Positions 24,500-33,246 of a DNA stretch of 33,827 nucleotides are shown in pieces. The translations under genes and the position numbers were made by a program. The first letter of the stretch is position 1. Every line of letters begins with the position of its first letter. This DNA comes from an uncultured Clostridia bacterium. GTDB taxonomy: Bacteria > Bacillota > Clostridia > Saccharofermentanales > DTU023. The notes beneath the pieces were generated by a model. The model saw only the letters and a program-made list of their open reading frames with translations, searched no databases and was not told the DNA's origin. The stretch is taken from assembly GCA_946220865.1 (NCBI GenBank), contig CAMJYM010000018.1, forward strand, positions 1-33,827. The letters are read 5' to 3'.

Positions 24500-26602
24500 G
24501 TGAATCCTTTTCAACAGCATCGATGGGAAACTGAATTAACGGTAGAAGAGGGAGAGAACTTTGATTTACGCAAAGTCATGGAACAGAGTCGCGGACTGGA
24601 AAGCGAAGAGCAGCGTACAGCCTTCTACCATGCGGATTACAGTTCCCTCCATGATCCCTTTCTCTTTAATGATATGGAACTTGCTGTCGAGCTTGTGGAT
24701 CAAGTTCGGCGACAGGGTGGAAAAATTCTGATCTTTGGAGATTACGACTGTGATGGCCTCACTTCGACAGCCTTACTCCTGCGCTTTTTTCATGCTACAG
24801 GTATCCATGCCGAAGCCAGAATCCCCAACCGCCTTGAAGAGGGCTACGGCTTAAATGAGGCCGCTGTTGAAGATATTCTGAGTGATCCGCCGGCTTTGCT
24901 GATTACTGTAGACTGCGGCAGCTCCTCTGCAGAGCTGGTGCAGAAACTTATGCAGGCCGGCATTGCGGTTATTCTGACCGATCATCATGAGTTATCCCAG
25001 GAAGAACCTCGCCCACTGGCTTTTCTTAATCCCTGCCGACAGGCTGAACGCTATCCTTTTAAAGGTTTAGCTGGCGTAGGCGTTGCTCTGAAATTTGCCA
25101 TGGCCATGGCTGAACGCTTTTGCCCGGAAATTAATCCTTTACCCTGGATTGGCCTTGCTGCCCTGGGAACTGTGGCGGATTCCATGCCTTTGCTGGATGA
25201 AAATCGAGCCCTGGTTCGGCTTGGCCTTGAATACTTTTATGAGTCGGCAGTCCCCGGTTTGAGACTGCTTGGCGAATCTTTGAAACCCGAAATCAAAAAG
25301 GGAGAGAAGCCTGGAACAGAATTTTTCTCTTTTTTACTGGCGCCCCGACTCAATGCTGCAGGTAGAATGGGGGACACAGAGCCGGCCCTGACTTTGCTTA
25401 CGACGGACGACGAAGGAGAAGCGCTGGCCGCTGCAGCTGCTCTTGAAAAGCAGAATGAAGAGCGCCGACGGCTGGAACGTGAGATCTGTGCTGAAGCCGT
25501 AGAACGCATCCACAGAGATGATCCGCTTCTGCACCGCGATCTGATTCTTTTGGCCGATCCAGCCTGGCATTTGGGTGTACTGGGGATTGTTGCTTCCAGA
25601 CTCAGCCAGCGTTTTCAGCGCCCGGCGCTTGTTTTTGGCGGCGATCAAACAGGGGAGTACCGTGGTTCGGCGCGCAGCTATGGCGACTTTGATATCCTTG
25701 CAGCCATCGCCTCCGGGCGCGAATACTGTGTAAACTTTGGCGGACATCGTCTTGCGGCAGGCGTTAGTGTCAAAGAATCTGAATTTGAAGATTTTGCTGC
25801 GTCCCTGAGAGATTATGCGGCCCTGCCAAGTTCTGCGATGGATTCTTCGGTGACGCATCGCTCTTTATGTATTCTGCCTCACCGGTATATCAGGGAAGAA
25901 AGTCTAAGGTTACTCAATGATTTTGAACCTTACGGACAGGCCAATGAGCGTCCGCTCTTCCAGATCAATCATCTTTCTCTTCTGAACCTGCGTTTAGTGG
26001 GAGCTGGCGAGCATTTAAGCGTGACCCTTGGGCTTGATGATGGCCGCGAGATCGGTGGTATTGCCTTTCGCAGTGGTGAATTGGCGAAGCTGTTTGTACG
26101 GGGAGACCAGGTGGATGTGCTGGCTGAGCTTAAGCTGCATGTGTGGAACGAGCATAAGGAACTACAGTTGCTCTTGCACGAAATGCGTTTTGCCGAGCCG
26201 GAGCGCAGACAGATGGCAATGGAGAAAGAGGCCTCACAGCGTTGGCGAGAAGGCTGTTCCTTAACGCAGCTTGATCCCGGATGGACGATCGATCCGGAGA
26301 TCATTCCCAGCTTCTGGTGCTTTCTGGAAAAGATCCTGAAAACGGGGTTAAATCCTCTCGATACTGGACTTATCGGCCGGGCTTTTCGCCTTATCGGAGG
26401 GGCAAAAATTTCTGCCTTCACAGTTGAACGTCTCTTCGATCTGCTGGGCGAAATGGGCTTGATTTCTCTGAGCAAGCTGCAAACGGGCGAAGTCAGCGCA
26501 GAATTATTAGCGCTGGATTCTTCCACTAAAAAACCTCAGCTGAGTGCTCAGGCGACGTGGAAAAGACTCCTGGCTGAAGGAGGAGTAAAAAATGTGGGAT
26601 GA
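24500..26602 (+). CDS. recJ: Single-stranded-DNA exonuclease RecJ
   Basis: RecJ degrades single-stranded DNA 5' to 3' in RecF-type recombination and mismatch repair. The 700-residue protein has the DHH-family motifs: 'IFGDYDCDGLTSTALLL', 'ITVDCGSSS', 'LTDHHELSQEEP', and 'LAPRLNAAGRMGD'. The DHHA1 domain carries 'YRGSARSYGDFDILAA' and 'NFGGHRLAAG'. An OB-fold region follows, then a C-terminal helical extension of about 130 residues that is usual in Firmicutes RecJ. The start is GTG at 24500 with AAAGGAGG eight bases upstream. Its end overlaps rel by 11 bases, so the two are translationally linked. Confidence 0.95.
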   Translation: MNPFQQHRWETELTVEEGENFDLRKVMEQSRGLESEEQRTAFYHADYSSLHDPFLFNDMELAVELVDQVRRQGGKILIFGDYDCDGLTSTALLLRFFHATGIHAEARIPNRLEEGYGLNEAAVEDILSDPPALLITVDCGSSSAELVQKLMQAGIAVILTDHHELSQEEPRPLAFLNPCRQAERYPFKGLAGVGVALKFAMAMAERFCPEINPLPWIGLAALGTVADSMPLLDENRALVRLGLEYFYESAVPGLRLLGESLKPEIKKGEKPGTEFFSFLLAPRLNAAGRMGDTEPALTLLTTDDEGEALAAAAALEKQNEERRRLEREICAEAVERIHRDDPLLHRDLILLADPAWHLGVLGIVASRLSQRFQRPALVFGGDQTGEYRGSARSYGDFDILAAIASGREYCVNFGGHRLAAGVSVKESEFEDFAASLRDYAALPSSAMDSSVTHRSLCILPHRYIREESLRLLNDFEPYGQANERPLFQINHLSLLNLRLVGAGEHLSVTLGLDDGREIGGIAFRSGELAKLFVRGDQVDVLAELKLHVWNEHKELQLLLHEMRFAEPERRQMAMEKEASQRWREGCSLTQLDPGWTIDPEIIPSFWCFLEKILKTGLNPLDTGLIGRAFRLIGGAKISAFTVERLFDLLGEMGLISLSKLQTGEVSAELLALDSSTKKPQLSAQATWKRLLAEGGVKNVG

Positions 26603-28910
26603 AGCTCTGCAGGAATGCGACGAAAAAATTGAGCGAATTATAGAGACCTATAGCTCTTATTCGGGAGATGAAGATAGCTGTCAGATCCGTGCGGCCTATG
26701 AGCTTGCGAAAACGGCGCACAGTCAGCAGAAGCGCGCAACCGGTGAGCCTTATCTGGTCCATCCGGTGGCTGTTGCGGAGATTATGACGGAATTGCATGT
26801 GGATAAGGAAACTCTTATTGCCTCACTGCTGCATGACACAGTCGAAGATACGGACGTCACTCTTGATGATCTGCGGCAGAATTTCGGGAGCGGTGTGGCG
26901 GCGCTGGTGGATGGCGTCACAAAGCTCAACCGTATCAGTTACTCCTCCCGTGAGGAAATGCAGGCAGAAAACTTCCGCAAAATGTTCCTGGCCATGGCGA
27001 AAGACATCCGTGTCGTGCTCATCAAGCTGGCGGATCGCCTGCACAATATGCGCACGATGAAACATAAATCACCGGAGCGTCAGGCTGAAAAAGCTCAGGA
27101 AACTTTGGATATCTACGCTCCTCTGGCCCATCGTCTCGGTATTTATAAGATCAAATGGGAGCTGGAAGATCTCTGCCTTCGCATCCTTGAGCCGGATGCC
27201 TTTTATGAGCTCGTCGGCGCCATTGCGCAAAAGCGTTCTGAACGTGAACGTTTCCTTGAGGATATTGTTGTAGAACTGCATAGCAAGATTGCAGAGATGG
27301 GCCTGGAGGCTGAAATTGAAGGCCGCCCCAAACATTTTTACTCCATTTACCGAAAAATGAAGGCTCAGGACAAAACGCTGGATGAAATTTATGACCTCTT
27401 TGCGTGTCGTGTCCTTGTCCCTACCGTAGGCGACTGCTATGCCGTGCTAGGTCTCGTGCACGAACTGTATAAGCCCATGCCGGGGCGTTTTAAGGACTAT
27501 ATTGCCATGCCCAAGCCCAACCAGTATCAGTCCTTACATACAACGGTCATAGGACCCAAGGGAACTCCATTTGAAGTCCAGATTCGCACTTATGAGATGC
27601 ACCGTATAGCGGAATACGGTATTGCTGCCCACTGGAAGTATAAAGAAGGAATCTCGGGGAACGATAACAAAAATGCCGGAATAGAATCTAAGCTTACCTG
27701 GCTGCGTCAGCTTCTGGACTGGTCCAAGGACATGAATGAGGCCTCGGATTATCTCAATAGTCTCAAGACCGGCCTGATCGAAGATGAAGTCTTTGTCTTT
27801 ACGCCAAAGGGGCGGGTGATCTCACTGCCGGCCAATTCAGTGCCCATCGACTTTGCCTACCACATTCACAGTGACATCGGCAATTCCATGTATGGCGCCA
27901 AAGTCAATGGCCATATGGTTTCCATGGAATATAAGCTGAAGAATGGAGATATCGTTGAGGTTCTTACCTCCGATAATGTCAAAGGCCCTTCACGGGACTG
28001 GCTGCAGCTTGTGCAGTCCCCGACGGCCAAAAATAAGATTTCTTCCTGGTTTAAAAAGTCCATGCGGGCTGAGAATGTTCTCCGTGGAAAAGAAATTCTC
28101 GAACGCGAAATCAAAAAGGTGGGTTTTGCTCCCAAGGATCTATTGCAGAAAGAATTCCTGGAGGAAATTCTTAAACGCTATTCCCTCAATAAGCTCGATG
28201 ACCTCTATGGAGGTATTGGCTATGGTGGCGTTTCGGTAGGGCGGGTTATCCCCAAACTCCGTGATCAGTACATTCGCTCTCTGCCGGAAGAGGAGCGCAG
28301 CAAACTTGGTTACCGTGTCAACCAGAATGGCAGCGTCATTTACAGCCCCAATTCGATTCTGAGCCGTGAGCAGTTGCTGAAGGAAACGCATCCAGCCTTA
28401 TTGCATGAAGAACGCAAAGGTCACGTAGATAAAACCAGCGGCATTAAGGTCAGAGGGGTCGGCAACTGCCTCGTGAAGCTGGCCCGCTGCTGCAACCCTG
28501 TGCCCGGCGATGCCATTATTGGTTTTGTTACACGGGGCACGGGAGTGACGGTACATCGCAGTGATTGCAGCAACATTCGGCATATTATTGATTCCTCTGA
28601 GCGCTCAGCCAAGGATGCTGAGCGTGCTTCCCGACTCGTTGATGTGAGCTGGGGAGATGATGATGATAAAAAGACTTTTGAAGTTCAGCTAACCATCCTT
28701 GCGCGTGACCGCCATCACCTCTTTGCAGATATTTCCAATGCCATTGCCGAAGAGAAAATTTCGATCGTTTCCGGCCGTTTGCAGGCGTCACGTGATTTTA
28801 CAGCGACGTTGATCGTGCGTGTGGAAGTGTCAAATCAACAGGAACTGGATCGGCTCTGTGGGCGCATCAAGGCGATTCCCTCGGTTCTGGGAGTAATTCG
28901 TGGACAGTAA
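26592..28910 (+). CDS. rel: Bifunctional (p)ppGpp synthetase/hydrolase Rel
   Basis: Rel makes and degrades the stringent-response alarmone (p)ppGpp. The 772-residue protein has an intact hydrolase HD domain (His57 and 'LLHDTVEDT' with His81-Asp82), so hydrolysis should work. The synthetase domain shows 'RPKHFYSIYRKM', 'DLFACRVLV' and 'DYIAMPKPNQYQSLHT'. The TGS domain ('VFVFTPKGRVISLPANSVPI'), the zinc-finger region ('CLVKLARCCNPVPGD') and a C-terminal ACT domain follow. The layout is that of the single long Rel of Firmicutes. GGAGGAG precedes the ATG, which lies inside the end of recJ. No terminator is clear downstream. Confidence 0.96.
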   Translation: MWDEALQECDEKIERIIETYSSYSGDEDSCQIRAAYELAKTAHSQQKRATGEPYLVHPVAVAEIMTELHVDKETLIASLLHDTVEDTDVTLDDLRQNFGSGVAALVDGVTKLNRISYSSREEMQAENFRKMFLAMAKDIRVVLIKLADRLHNMRTMKHKSPERQAEKAQETLDIYAPLAHRLGIYKIKWELEDLCLRILEPDAFYELVGAIAQKRSERERFLEDIVVELHSKIAEMGLEAEIEGRPKHFYSIYRKMKAQDKTLDEIYDLFACRVLVPTVGDCYAVLGLVHELYKPMPGRFKDYIAMPKPNQYQSLHTTVIGPKGTPFEVQIRTYEMHRIAEYGIAAHWKYKEGISGNDNKNAGIESKLTWLRQLLDWSKDMNEASDYLNSLKTGLIEDEVFVFTPKGRVISLPANSVPIDFAYHIHSDIGNSMYGAKVNGHMVSMEYKLKNGDIVEVLTSDNVKGPSRDWLQLVQSPTAKNKISSWFKKSMRAENVLRGKEILEREIKKVGFAPKDLLQKEFLEEILKRYSLNKLDDLYGGIGYGGVSVGRVIPKLRDQYIRSLPEEERSKLGYRVNQNGSVIYSPNSILSREQLLKETHPALLHEERKGHVDKTSGIKVRGVGNCLVKLARCCNPVPGDAIIGFVTRGTGVTVHRSDCSNIRHIIDSSERSAKDAERASRLVDVSWGDDDDKKTFEVQLTILARDRHHLFADISNAIAEEKISIVSGRLQASRDFTATLIVRVEVSNQQELDRLCGRIKAIPSVLGVIRGQ

Positions 28911-29206
28911 GAACAGGACCAGCACTTTAACGAGGTGGATTGTTAGGAATTTAGCGGCTTTAAAGAGTGTATTTCATTCAAATTGTAGAAGAGCAAACGC
29001 CTAACGTGGATTTTACATAATCTTCTCTCTTTGCTAACAGTCATCTGTAAAAATAAAAACGTGTGGACTTGATCTGCACGTCACAGCATCTAGCTGCCAT
29101 GAGTTTAGGATTTCAGTCGCTGCAGCCTTTTTTGCAAGCACTGGGGTTGAAATCAAAAACACAGTTGTGGCAGCGGATCATACGGATTTATGCAAAGGAG
29201 AAAAGA
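28911..29206. other. Intergenic region between rel and the PstS-like gene
   Basis: About 296 bases with no convincing gene. ACGTG and CACGT near 29059-29082 could pair weakly. An open frame from a GTG at 29063 runs into the PstS-like gene, but its 48 extra codons do not look like protein and would bury the signal peptide. I see no clear promoter with both boxes and no terminator for rel. Confidence 0.6.
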
Positions 29207-30238
29207 ATGAAAAACAAGAGAGTTAAATTCCTGGCCTTACTCGCGCTTTTACTTGTGGGACTTTTTGTATTGACATCGGTTTCGCCTGTCGTTCTGGCCA
29301 AGAATGATAAAGAAGCCAAGACCACCGAAGCCAAAGTCACTGAAGCCAAGGCCACCGAAAAGGTCCCTGATAACGAAGCGAAGGTGGAAGGCAAGATCAA
29401 CGTCTATACTCGTGACAACGCCAGCGGTACCCGTGAAGGCTTTGAAAAAGTTGTCGGCATCAAGAAAAACCTGACCGATAAAGCCAATGAAGTGAGCTCA
29501 AACGGCGACATGGCAACCAAGGTCGGCAACGATCCCAATGGTATCGGTTACTGCAGCCTTTCCACAGATTTCAAGGCCAATAAGGTTCTGCCTGTGTATT
29601 TTGAAGGAATCAAGCCGACCGTCGAGAATGTCATTGATGGAAGCTACAAAATGGCCCGCCCTTTCTGCTATGTTCTGCGCAAGAGTGGCACTTATGAGTC
29701 CAAAGAAAAAGAAGAACTGGTGAAAGCCTTTATCGCCTACATCACCGAATCCAAAGAGGGTATGGAAACCATTGCCTCCGCGGGCGGAGTTGTGGATGTC
29801 GAAAAGGGCAAAGATTGGGAAGAAATCAAAAAAGATTATCCTATCGTCGATAAAGACAACAGTAAGATCGAAATCAAGACCGTTGGTTCGACTTCCGTTG
29901 AAAAAGTCATCAACACGGCTCTCGAAGAATTCCAGAGCCTGGCTGGCGGCTTCACCTTCAAAATGAATCAGACCGGTTCCGGTGATGGCTGGAAGCGCGT
30001 TCTGGGCGAAGAAAAAGACGGCCCGAATAAAGGCGATATCGGTTTTGCCAGCCGTGCCTTCAAAGATGAAGAAGATATGAAGGATGCCATTTCCAACGGC
30101 GTGTTCTGCCAGGATGCCATCGTGGTGATCGTGAGCGAAAAGAACAGCGGGATGCACAATTTCAGCAAAGATCAGCTGCTCTCCGTTTTCACCGGTGAAA
30201 CGACCGAGTGGAAAGAGCTCGCTGCGAAAAAGAAATAA
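29207..30238 (+). CDS. PstS-like phosphate-binding protein with permuted halves
   Basis: A 343-residue exported binding protein. Residues 1-31 are a signal peptide ending 'SPVVLA', with no lipobox cysteine. A linker rich in Lys, Glu, Ala and Thr (32-60) follows. Residues 61-200 match the C-terminal half of PstS: 'TRDNASGTREGFEKVVGI', 'GIGYCSLS', 'IKPTVENVIDGSYKMARPF'. Residues 220-340 match the N-terminal half: 'VGSTSVEKVI', 'GDIGFASRAFKDEED', 'QDAIVVIVSEKNS', 'LLSVFTGETTEWKEL'. The order is therefore reversed relative to classical PstS. Both phosphate-loop segments (GSTS and SGTR) are kept. The ATG at 29207 has AAAGGAG upstream. No pstC, pstA or pstB is in the window, and a strong terminator follows. 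Ligand binding is likely phosphate or a similar oxyanion, by inference. Confidence 0.82.
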   Translation: MKNKRVKFLALLALLLVGLFVLTSVSPVVLAKNDKEAKTTEAKVTEAKATEKVPDNEAKVEGKINVYTRDNASGTREGFEKVVGIKKNLTDKANEVSSNGDMATKVGNDPNGIGYCSLSTDFKANKVLPVYFEGIKPTVENVIDGSYKMARPFCYVLRKSGTYESKEKEELVKAFIAYITESKEGMETIASAGGVVDVEKGKDWEEIKKDYPIVDKDNSKIEIKTVGSTSVEKVINTALEEFQSLAGGFTFKMNQTGSGDGWKRVLGEEKDGPNKGDIGFASRAFKDEEDMKDAISNGVFCQDAIVVIVSEKNSGMHNFSKDQLLSVFTGETTEWKELAAKKK

Positions 30239-30310
30239 TTTTCTGAATACTGCAGTTTGAACTCAACGCATTTGAATTCAACACAAGTGCAGTCTGAACG
30301 ATGCACAAGA

Positions 30311-30346
30311 AAAGAGCTGGCTCATGTCACGAGCCAGCTCTTTTTT
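30311..30346 (+). terminator. Bidirectional terminator between PstS-like gene and RNase J
   Basis: AAAGAGCTGGCTC at 30311-30323 pairs perfectly with GAGCCAGCTCTTT at 30331-30343 across a 7-base loop, with a run of six T. It lies between two convergent genes and has an A-run on the other side, so it should serve both. Confidence 0.93.
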
Positions 30347-30366
30347 CTTGCGTTAGAGAAAGAAGC

Positions 30367-32499
30367 TCAGACCTCAATCACTGAGATAATCACCATGGGG
30401 CGGCGTTTGGTCTGCTGGAAGAGTTCATTGCGAATTTCTTCGCGCAGCTGATTCTGACGCAGACTCTGGCCTAAATTCTTATCTTGCTTCTGGACTTTTT
30501 CCGCAAACTGTCGGATGCGTTTGCGACAGGCTTCTTCGAGCCGCTGGCTGTCAGTAGCGTAGATAAAGCCCAAAGCCTCAATTTCAGGTTCGGCGGCAAG
30601 TTTATTGCGCTTACCATCAACGGCAATGAAACAGGTTACAATGCCGTCGTCCGCCAGCATGCGGCGTTCCTTGAGGACGATGGCGTCGACGTCACCAATG
30701 CCTGAGCCGTCAATCAAAACGCCGGCACTTTCTTCAACATAGTCAACTATGCGTCCCGCACCTTTGCTCAATTCAAGGACATCACCATTATTTAAAAGGA
30801 AAATGTGATCCGGGGAGAGCCCCTGAGATTCAGCCATTTCAGCGTTTTTATAGAGATGACGATATTCTCCGTGAGCGGGAATAAAATATTGTGGATGAGT
30901 GAGACTGAAGAGCAAAGAGAGTTCGCCACGATAGGCATGGCCTGAGACGTGAATATCCGCGAGCTTTTCGTAAACGACCTGGGCCCCCCGCTTAAAAAGT
31001 TCGTTAATGACTTTATAAATGGATTTTTCATTGCCGGGAATGACAGATGAACTGAAGAGGACCATATCGCCTTCTTTGATATTGACCTGGCGATGTTCAG
31101 CAAAAGCCATGCGCGAGAGGGCCGACATCGGTTCTCCCTGAGTGCCGGTAATAATATAAACAATTTTATCATCAGGGTAACGCTCGGCATCCCAGGCTTC
31201 TATCAGAGTGTCGGATTTGTAATCAATATAGCCCAGGGAGTCTGCCGCTTCAAAGACCTTGAGCATACTGAAGCCAAGCAGACAGACCTTGCGGCCTACT
31301 TTTTCGGCGGCGCTGATAATCTGCTGCAGGCGAAAAACATTTGAAGAAAAGGTTGCGACAAAGATTCGACCTTTTGCATCATCAAAAAATTCTGAAAAAG
31401 AGTCGCCAACCATTTTTTCGGAAGGTGTCATGCCGGGGCGCTCTACATTGGTGCTTTCCATGACGAGGGCGAGTACACCCTCGTTTCCCAGCTCGGCAAA
31501 GCGATTCAGATCAATCGGGTCGCCATGCACAGGGGTAAAGTCGACCTTGAAGTCTCCGGAATGAACGATGACGCCTGCAGGGGTGCGAATGGCCAGGGCG
31601 CAGGCATCGGCAATGGAGTGATTGACATGAATAAATTCGACCTCGAAGTGGCCGGCACGCACCTTATCTCCAGGCTCGACTAAATGCAGGCGGGGGTCAG
31701 AAGCAGAACCTTTTTTACCGCCGCGATCGCGGTCGTTCAATTTGTTTTCCACCAGTTTCAGGGTCAGGGCTGTACCATAGACCGGGCAGCCAAATTCCTG
31801 CATAAACCAGGCAATGGCGCCGATGTGATCTTCATGACCATGGGTCAAAAAAACGCCCCGGATATTCTGCGCATGAGCCCGTAGATAAGTAAAATCCGGG
31901 ATAATCATATCTACGCCCGGTGTCTCCTCATCTGGGAAGGTGGTGCCGATATCGACAATGATGAGATCATTGCCGTACTCGTAGAGCGTCATATTTTTGC
32001 CGATTTCGCGCATTCCGCCCAGGGGAAGGATGCGAACTTTTCTTTCAGTGCCAGCAGGGAGTGTGGTTTTCACAGTTTGAATGGCTTCGGCATTTTTACC
32101 CTTTGGCTCTGCCCTGCGCAGCGGTTTAAGAGAGGGAATGCGTTCACGGCGTGTGTTTTTTGCCGTTTTTCGCGGAACTTCAGCGCGCTTTTTCAGGCCG
32201 CTGAGAGATTTAGCACTTGCACTTTTACTGCGTGAACTCACACGGCGATTTGCTTTTGCCGCTGTCGAAGACCGGCCTTCAGCTCTCAGGCTGCGGCCAG
32301 ATGCTTTTGCTTTAGGAAGAGAAAGCCCCTCGGTTTCCCCGGTATAGGCTTCATGTCTTTTTACAGAGCGGCGCGGACGGGTGGAGCCAGCCTTTACCAC
32401 AGTTTTTTTGCTGCTGCTGGGCGATTTACTGGATCGCGTACGGGAAGTAGAGGCGACTCTTCTGCGAGTTCGCCCCGGTTTTTGTTCAATCAAATCCAT
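30367..32499 (-). CDS. rnj: Ribonuclease J with long basic N-terminal extension
   Basis: RNase J is a beta-CASP metallo-beta-lactamase nuclease with 5' exonuclease and endonuclease activity in mRNA decay and rRNA maturation. The core begins near residue 153 ('KVRILPLGGMREIGKNM') and carries the metal motif 'LTHGHEDHIGA' with His220, His222, Asp224 and His225. It continues with 'HVNHSIADACALAI', 'VHSGDFKVDFTPV' and 'HVSGHAYRGEL'. From there to the end is about 558 residues, the full normal length. Residues 1-152 are an added segment very rich in Arg, Lys and Ser, with no visible fold. I chose the ATG at 32499 because AGGAGG lies seven bases upstream; the ORF from 32523 would add eight residues. 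Confidence 0.93.
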   Translation of the reverse strand: MDLIEQKPGRTRRRVASTSRTRSSKSPSSSKKTVVKAGSTRPRRSVKRHEAYTGETEGLSLPKAKASGRSLRAEGRSSTAAKANRRVSSRSKSASAKSLSGLKKRAEVPRKTAKNTRRERIPSLKPLRRAEPKGKNAEAIQTVKTTLPAGTERKVRILPLGGMREIGKNMTLYEYGNDLIIVDIGTTFPDEETPGVDMIIPDFTYLRAHAQNIRGVFLTHGHEDHIGAIAWFMQEFGCPVYGTALTLKLVENKLNDRDRGGKKGSASDPRLHLVEPGDKVRAGHFEVEFIHVNHSIADACALAIRTPAGVIVHSGDFKVDFTPVHGDPIDLNRFAELGNEGVLALVMESTNVERPGMTPSEKMVGDSFSEFFDDAKGRIFVATFSSNVFRLQQIISAAEKVGRKVCLLGFSMLKVFEAADSLGYIDYKSDTLIEAWDAERYPDDKIVYIITGTQGEPMSALSRMAFAEHRQVNIKEGDMVLFSSSVIPGNEKSIYKVINELFKRGAQVVYEKLADIHVSGHAYRGELSLLFSLTHPQYFIPAHGEYRHLYKNAEMAESQGLSPDHIFLLNNGDVLELSKGAGRIVDYVEESAGVLIDGSGIGDVDAIVLKERRMLADDGIVTCFIAVDGKRNKLAAEPEIEALGFIYATDSQRLEEACRKRIRQFAEKVQKQDKNLGQSLRQNQLREEIRNELFQQTKRRPMVIISVIEV

Positions 32500-32655
32500 G
32501 ACTTTTCCTCCTGAAAAGTTCAAACAAACAAAAATAAAGGCGAGGGCTGCATTGCCATGAGGTTAATTCTGCAAGCTGACGCCGGCATTGTGAGTGTTGA
32601 GTCCATTACATCCTCAAACCTTGGGGTGCTTCTATATATTCGATACATCAAGAAT

Positions 32656-32664
32656 ATTTTAACA
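32656..32664 (-). promoter_or_regulatory. Possible extended -10 promoter for RNase J
   Basis: On the minus strand TGTTAAAAT (32664-32656) reads as an extended -10, but no -35 is visible. It overlaps a perfect inverted repeat, TTTAAC at 32658-32663 and GTTAAA at 32669-32674. It would give a leader of about 150 bases. The rest of the 32500-32690 gap shows no gene. Confidence 0.3.
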
Positions 32665-32692
32665 TAAAGTTAAAGTACGAGCTGACATAAAG

Positions 32693-32723
32693 AAAACTCC
32701 GCTACGATCTGTAGTGGAGTTTT
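32693..32723 (-). terminator. Terminator after tRNA-Thr
   Basis: AAAACTCC-CTAC pairs with GTAG-GGAGTTTT (arms at 32693-32705 and 32711-32723, one mismatch). On the minus strand it starts three bases after the tRNA and ends in a T-rich run. Confidence 0.82.
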
Positions 32724-32725
32724 GC

Positions 32726-32800
32726 TGGAGCCGAAGGTGGGAATCGAACCCACGACCTATTCATTACGAGTGAATTGCTCTACCCCTGAGCCACTTCGGC
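32726..32800 (-). tRNA. tRNA-Thr (anticodon CGT)
   Basis: A 75-base cloverleaf on the minus strand. The acceptor stem GCCGAAG/CTTCGGC is perfect. The D arm is GCTC/GAGC, the anticodon stem ATTCA/TGAAT has loop CTCGTAA, and the T arm is GTGGG/CCCAC with loop TTCGATT. Anticodon CGT reads ACG threonine codons. The terminal CCA is encoded. It has its own promoter and terminator. Confidence 0.97.
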
Positions 32801-32810
32801 AAGCGAAAGC

Positions 32811-32840
32811 ATGATAGCAAATTTGCCTTTTCGCTGTCAA
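32811..32840 (-). promoter_or_regulatory. Promoter of tRNA-Thr
   Basis: On the minus strand a perfect TTGACA (32840-32835) and TATCAT (32816-32811) have an 18-base spacer. The -10 ends 10 bases before the tRNA. Confidence 0.85.
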
Positions 32841-32911
32841 GAGAGACGGGCCGAGCATTGCTGTTAATCACTCAATTGTTATGGCCTCATTTCTATCCTT
32901 TATAAGCGTCA

Positions 32912-33217
32912 TCATTTAAGATCTTTTTCCTGGCACACCAGATATGAGCCATCATCGGCGATGGCATAGACCTTTACCAAACTACCATCACTATCCTTAA
33001 CAAGGTCACCATAGTTATATTCGCAGGCATGTTTTTCACCGGGCTTTAAATCACCTATAACCCGAATAACAGTGCCATCTTCCTTGTAAAACAATTGCTC
33101 ATATTTCTGTTGAGCTTGCAGGTTAGTATTGGTAAGAATAAGAGCCAATAATAAAACGAGACAGGCAATAGCCAATAAAATTCTGCTGACTCCTATTTTA
33201 TTAATTAATTGCTTCAT
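32912..33217 (-). CDS. Small exported or membrane-anchored hypothetical protein
   Basis: A 101-residue protein I do not recognise. A basic start is followed by a hydrophobic stretch at residues 12-29 ('RILLAIACLVLLLALILT'), which acts as signal peptide or anchor; 'LQA' at 33-35 is a possible cleavage site. The exported part is charged and holds two cysteines (65 and 95) that could form a disulfide. It also has two short hairpin-like 'DG' turns ('KEDGTVIRV', 'DDGSYLV'). GAAGGAAGGA lies before the ATG. It starts 29 bases after the next gene upstream on the same strand, so the two probably form an operon. The region is clearly AT-richer than the rest of the window. Confidence 0.7.
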   Translation of the reverse strand: MKQLINKIGVSRILLAIACLVLLLALILTNTNLQAQQKYEQLFYKEDGTVIRVIGDLKPGEKHACEYNYGDLVKDSDGSLVKVYAIADDGSYLVCQEKDLK

Positions 33218-33246
33218 GATCCATCCTTCCTTTCAGGAGCACATAA

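Noticed and set aside
29063..29206. Upstream extension of the PstS-like gene from a GTG
   Set aside because: It would put 48 residues before an obvious signal peptide, and the best ribosome site belongs to the ATG at 29207.
30251..30305. Imperfect repeats of TGCAGTTTGAAC and TTGAATTCAACAC after the PstS-like gene
   Set aside because: They are short and imperfect and lie in a small gap before a terminator; chance is a fair explanation.
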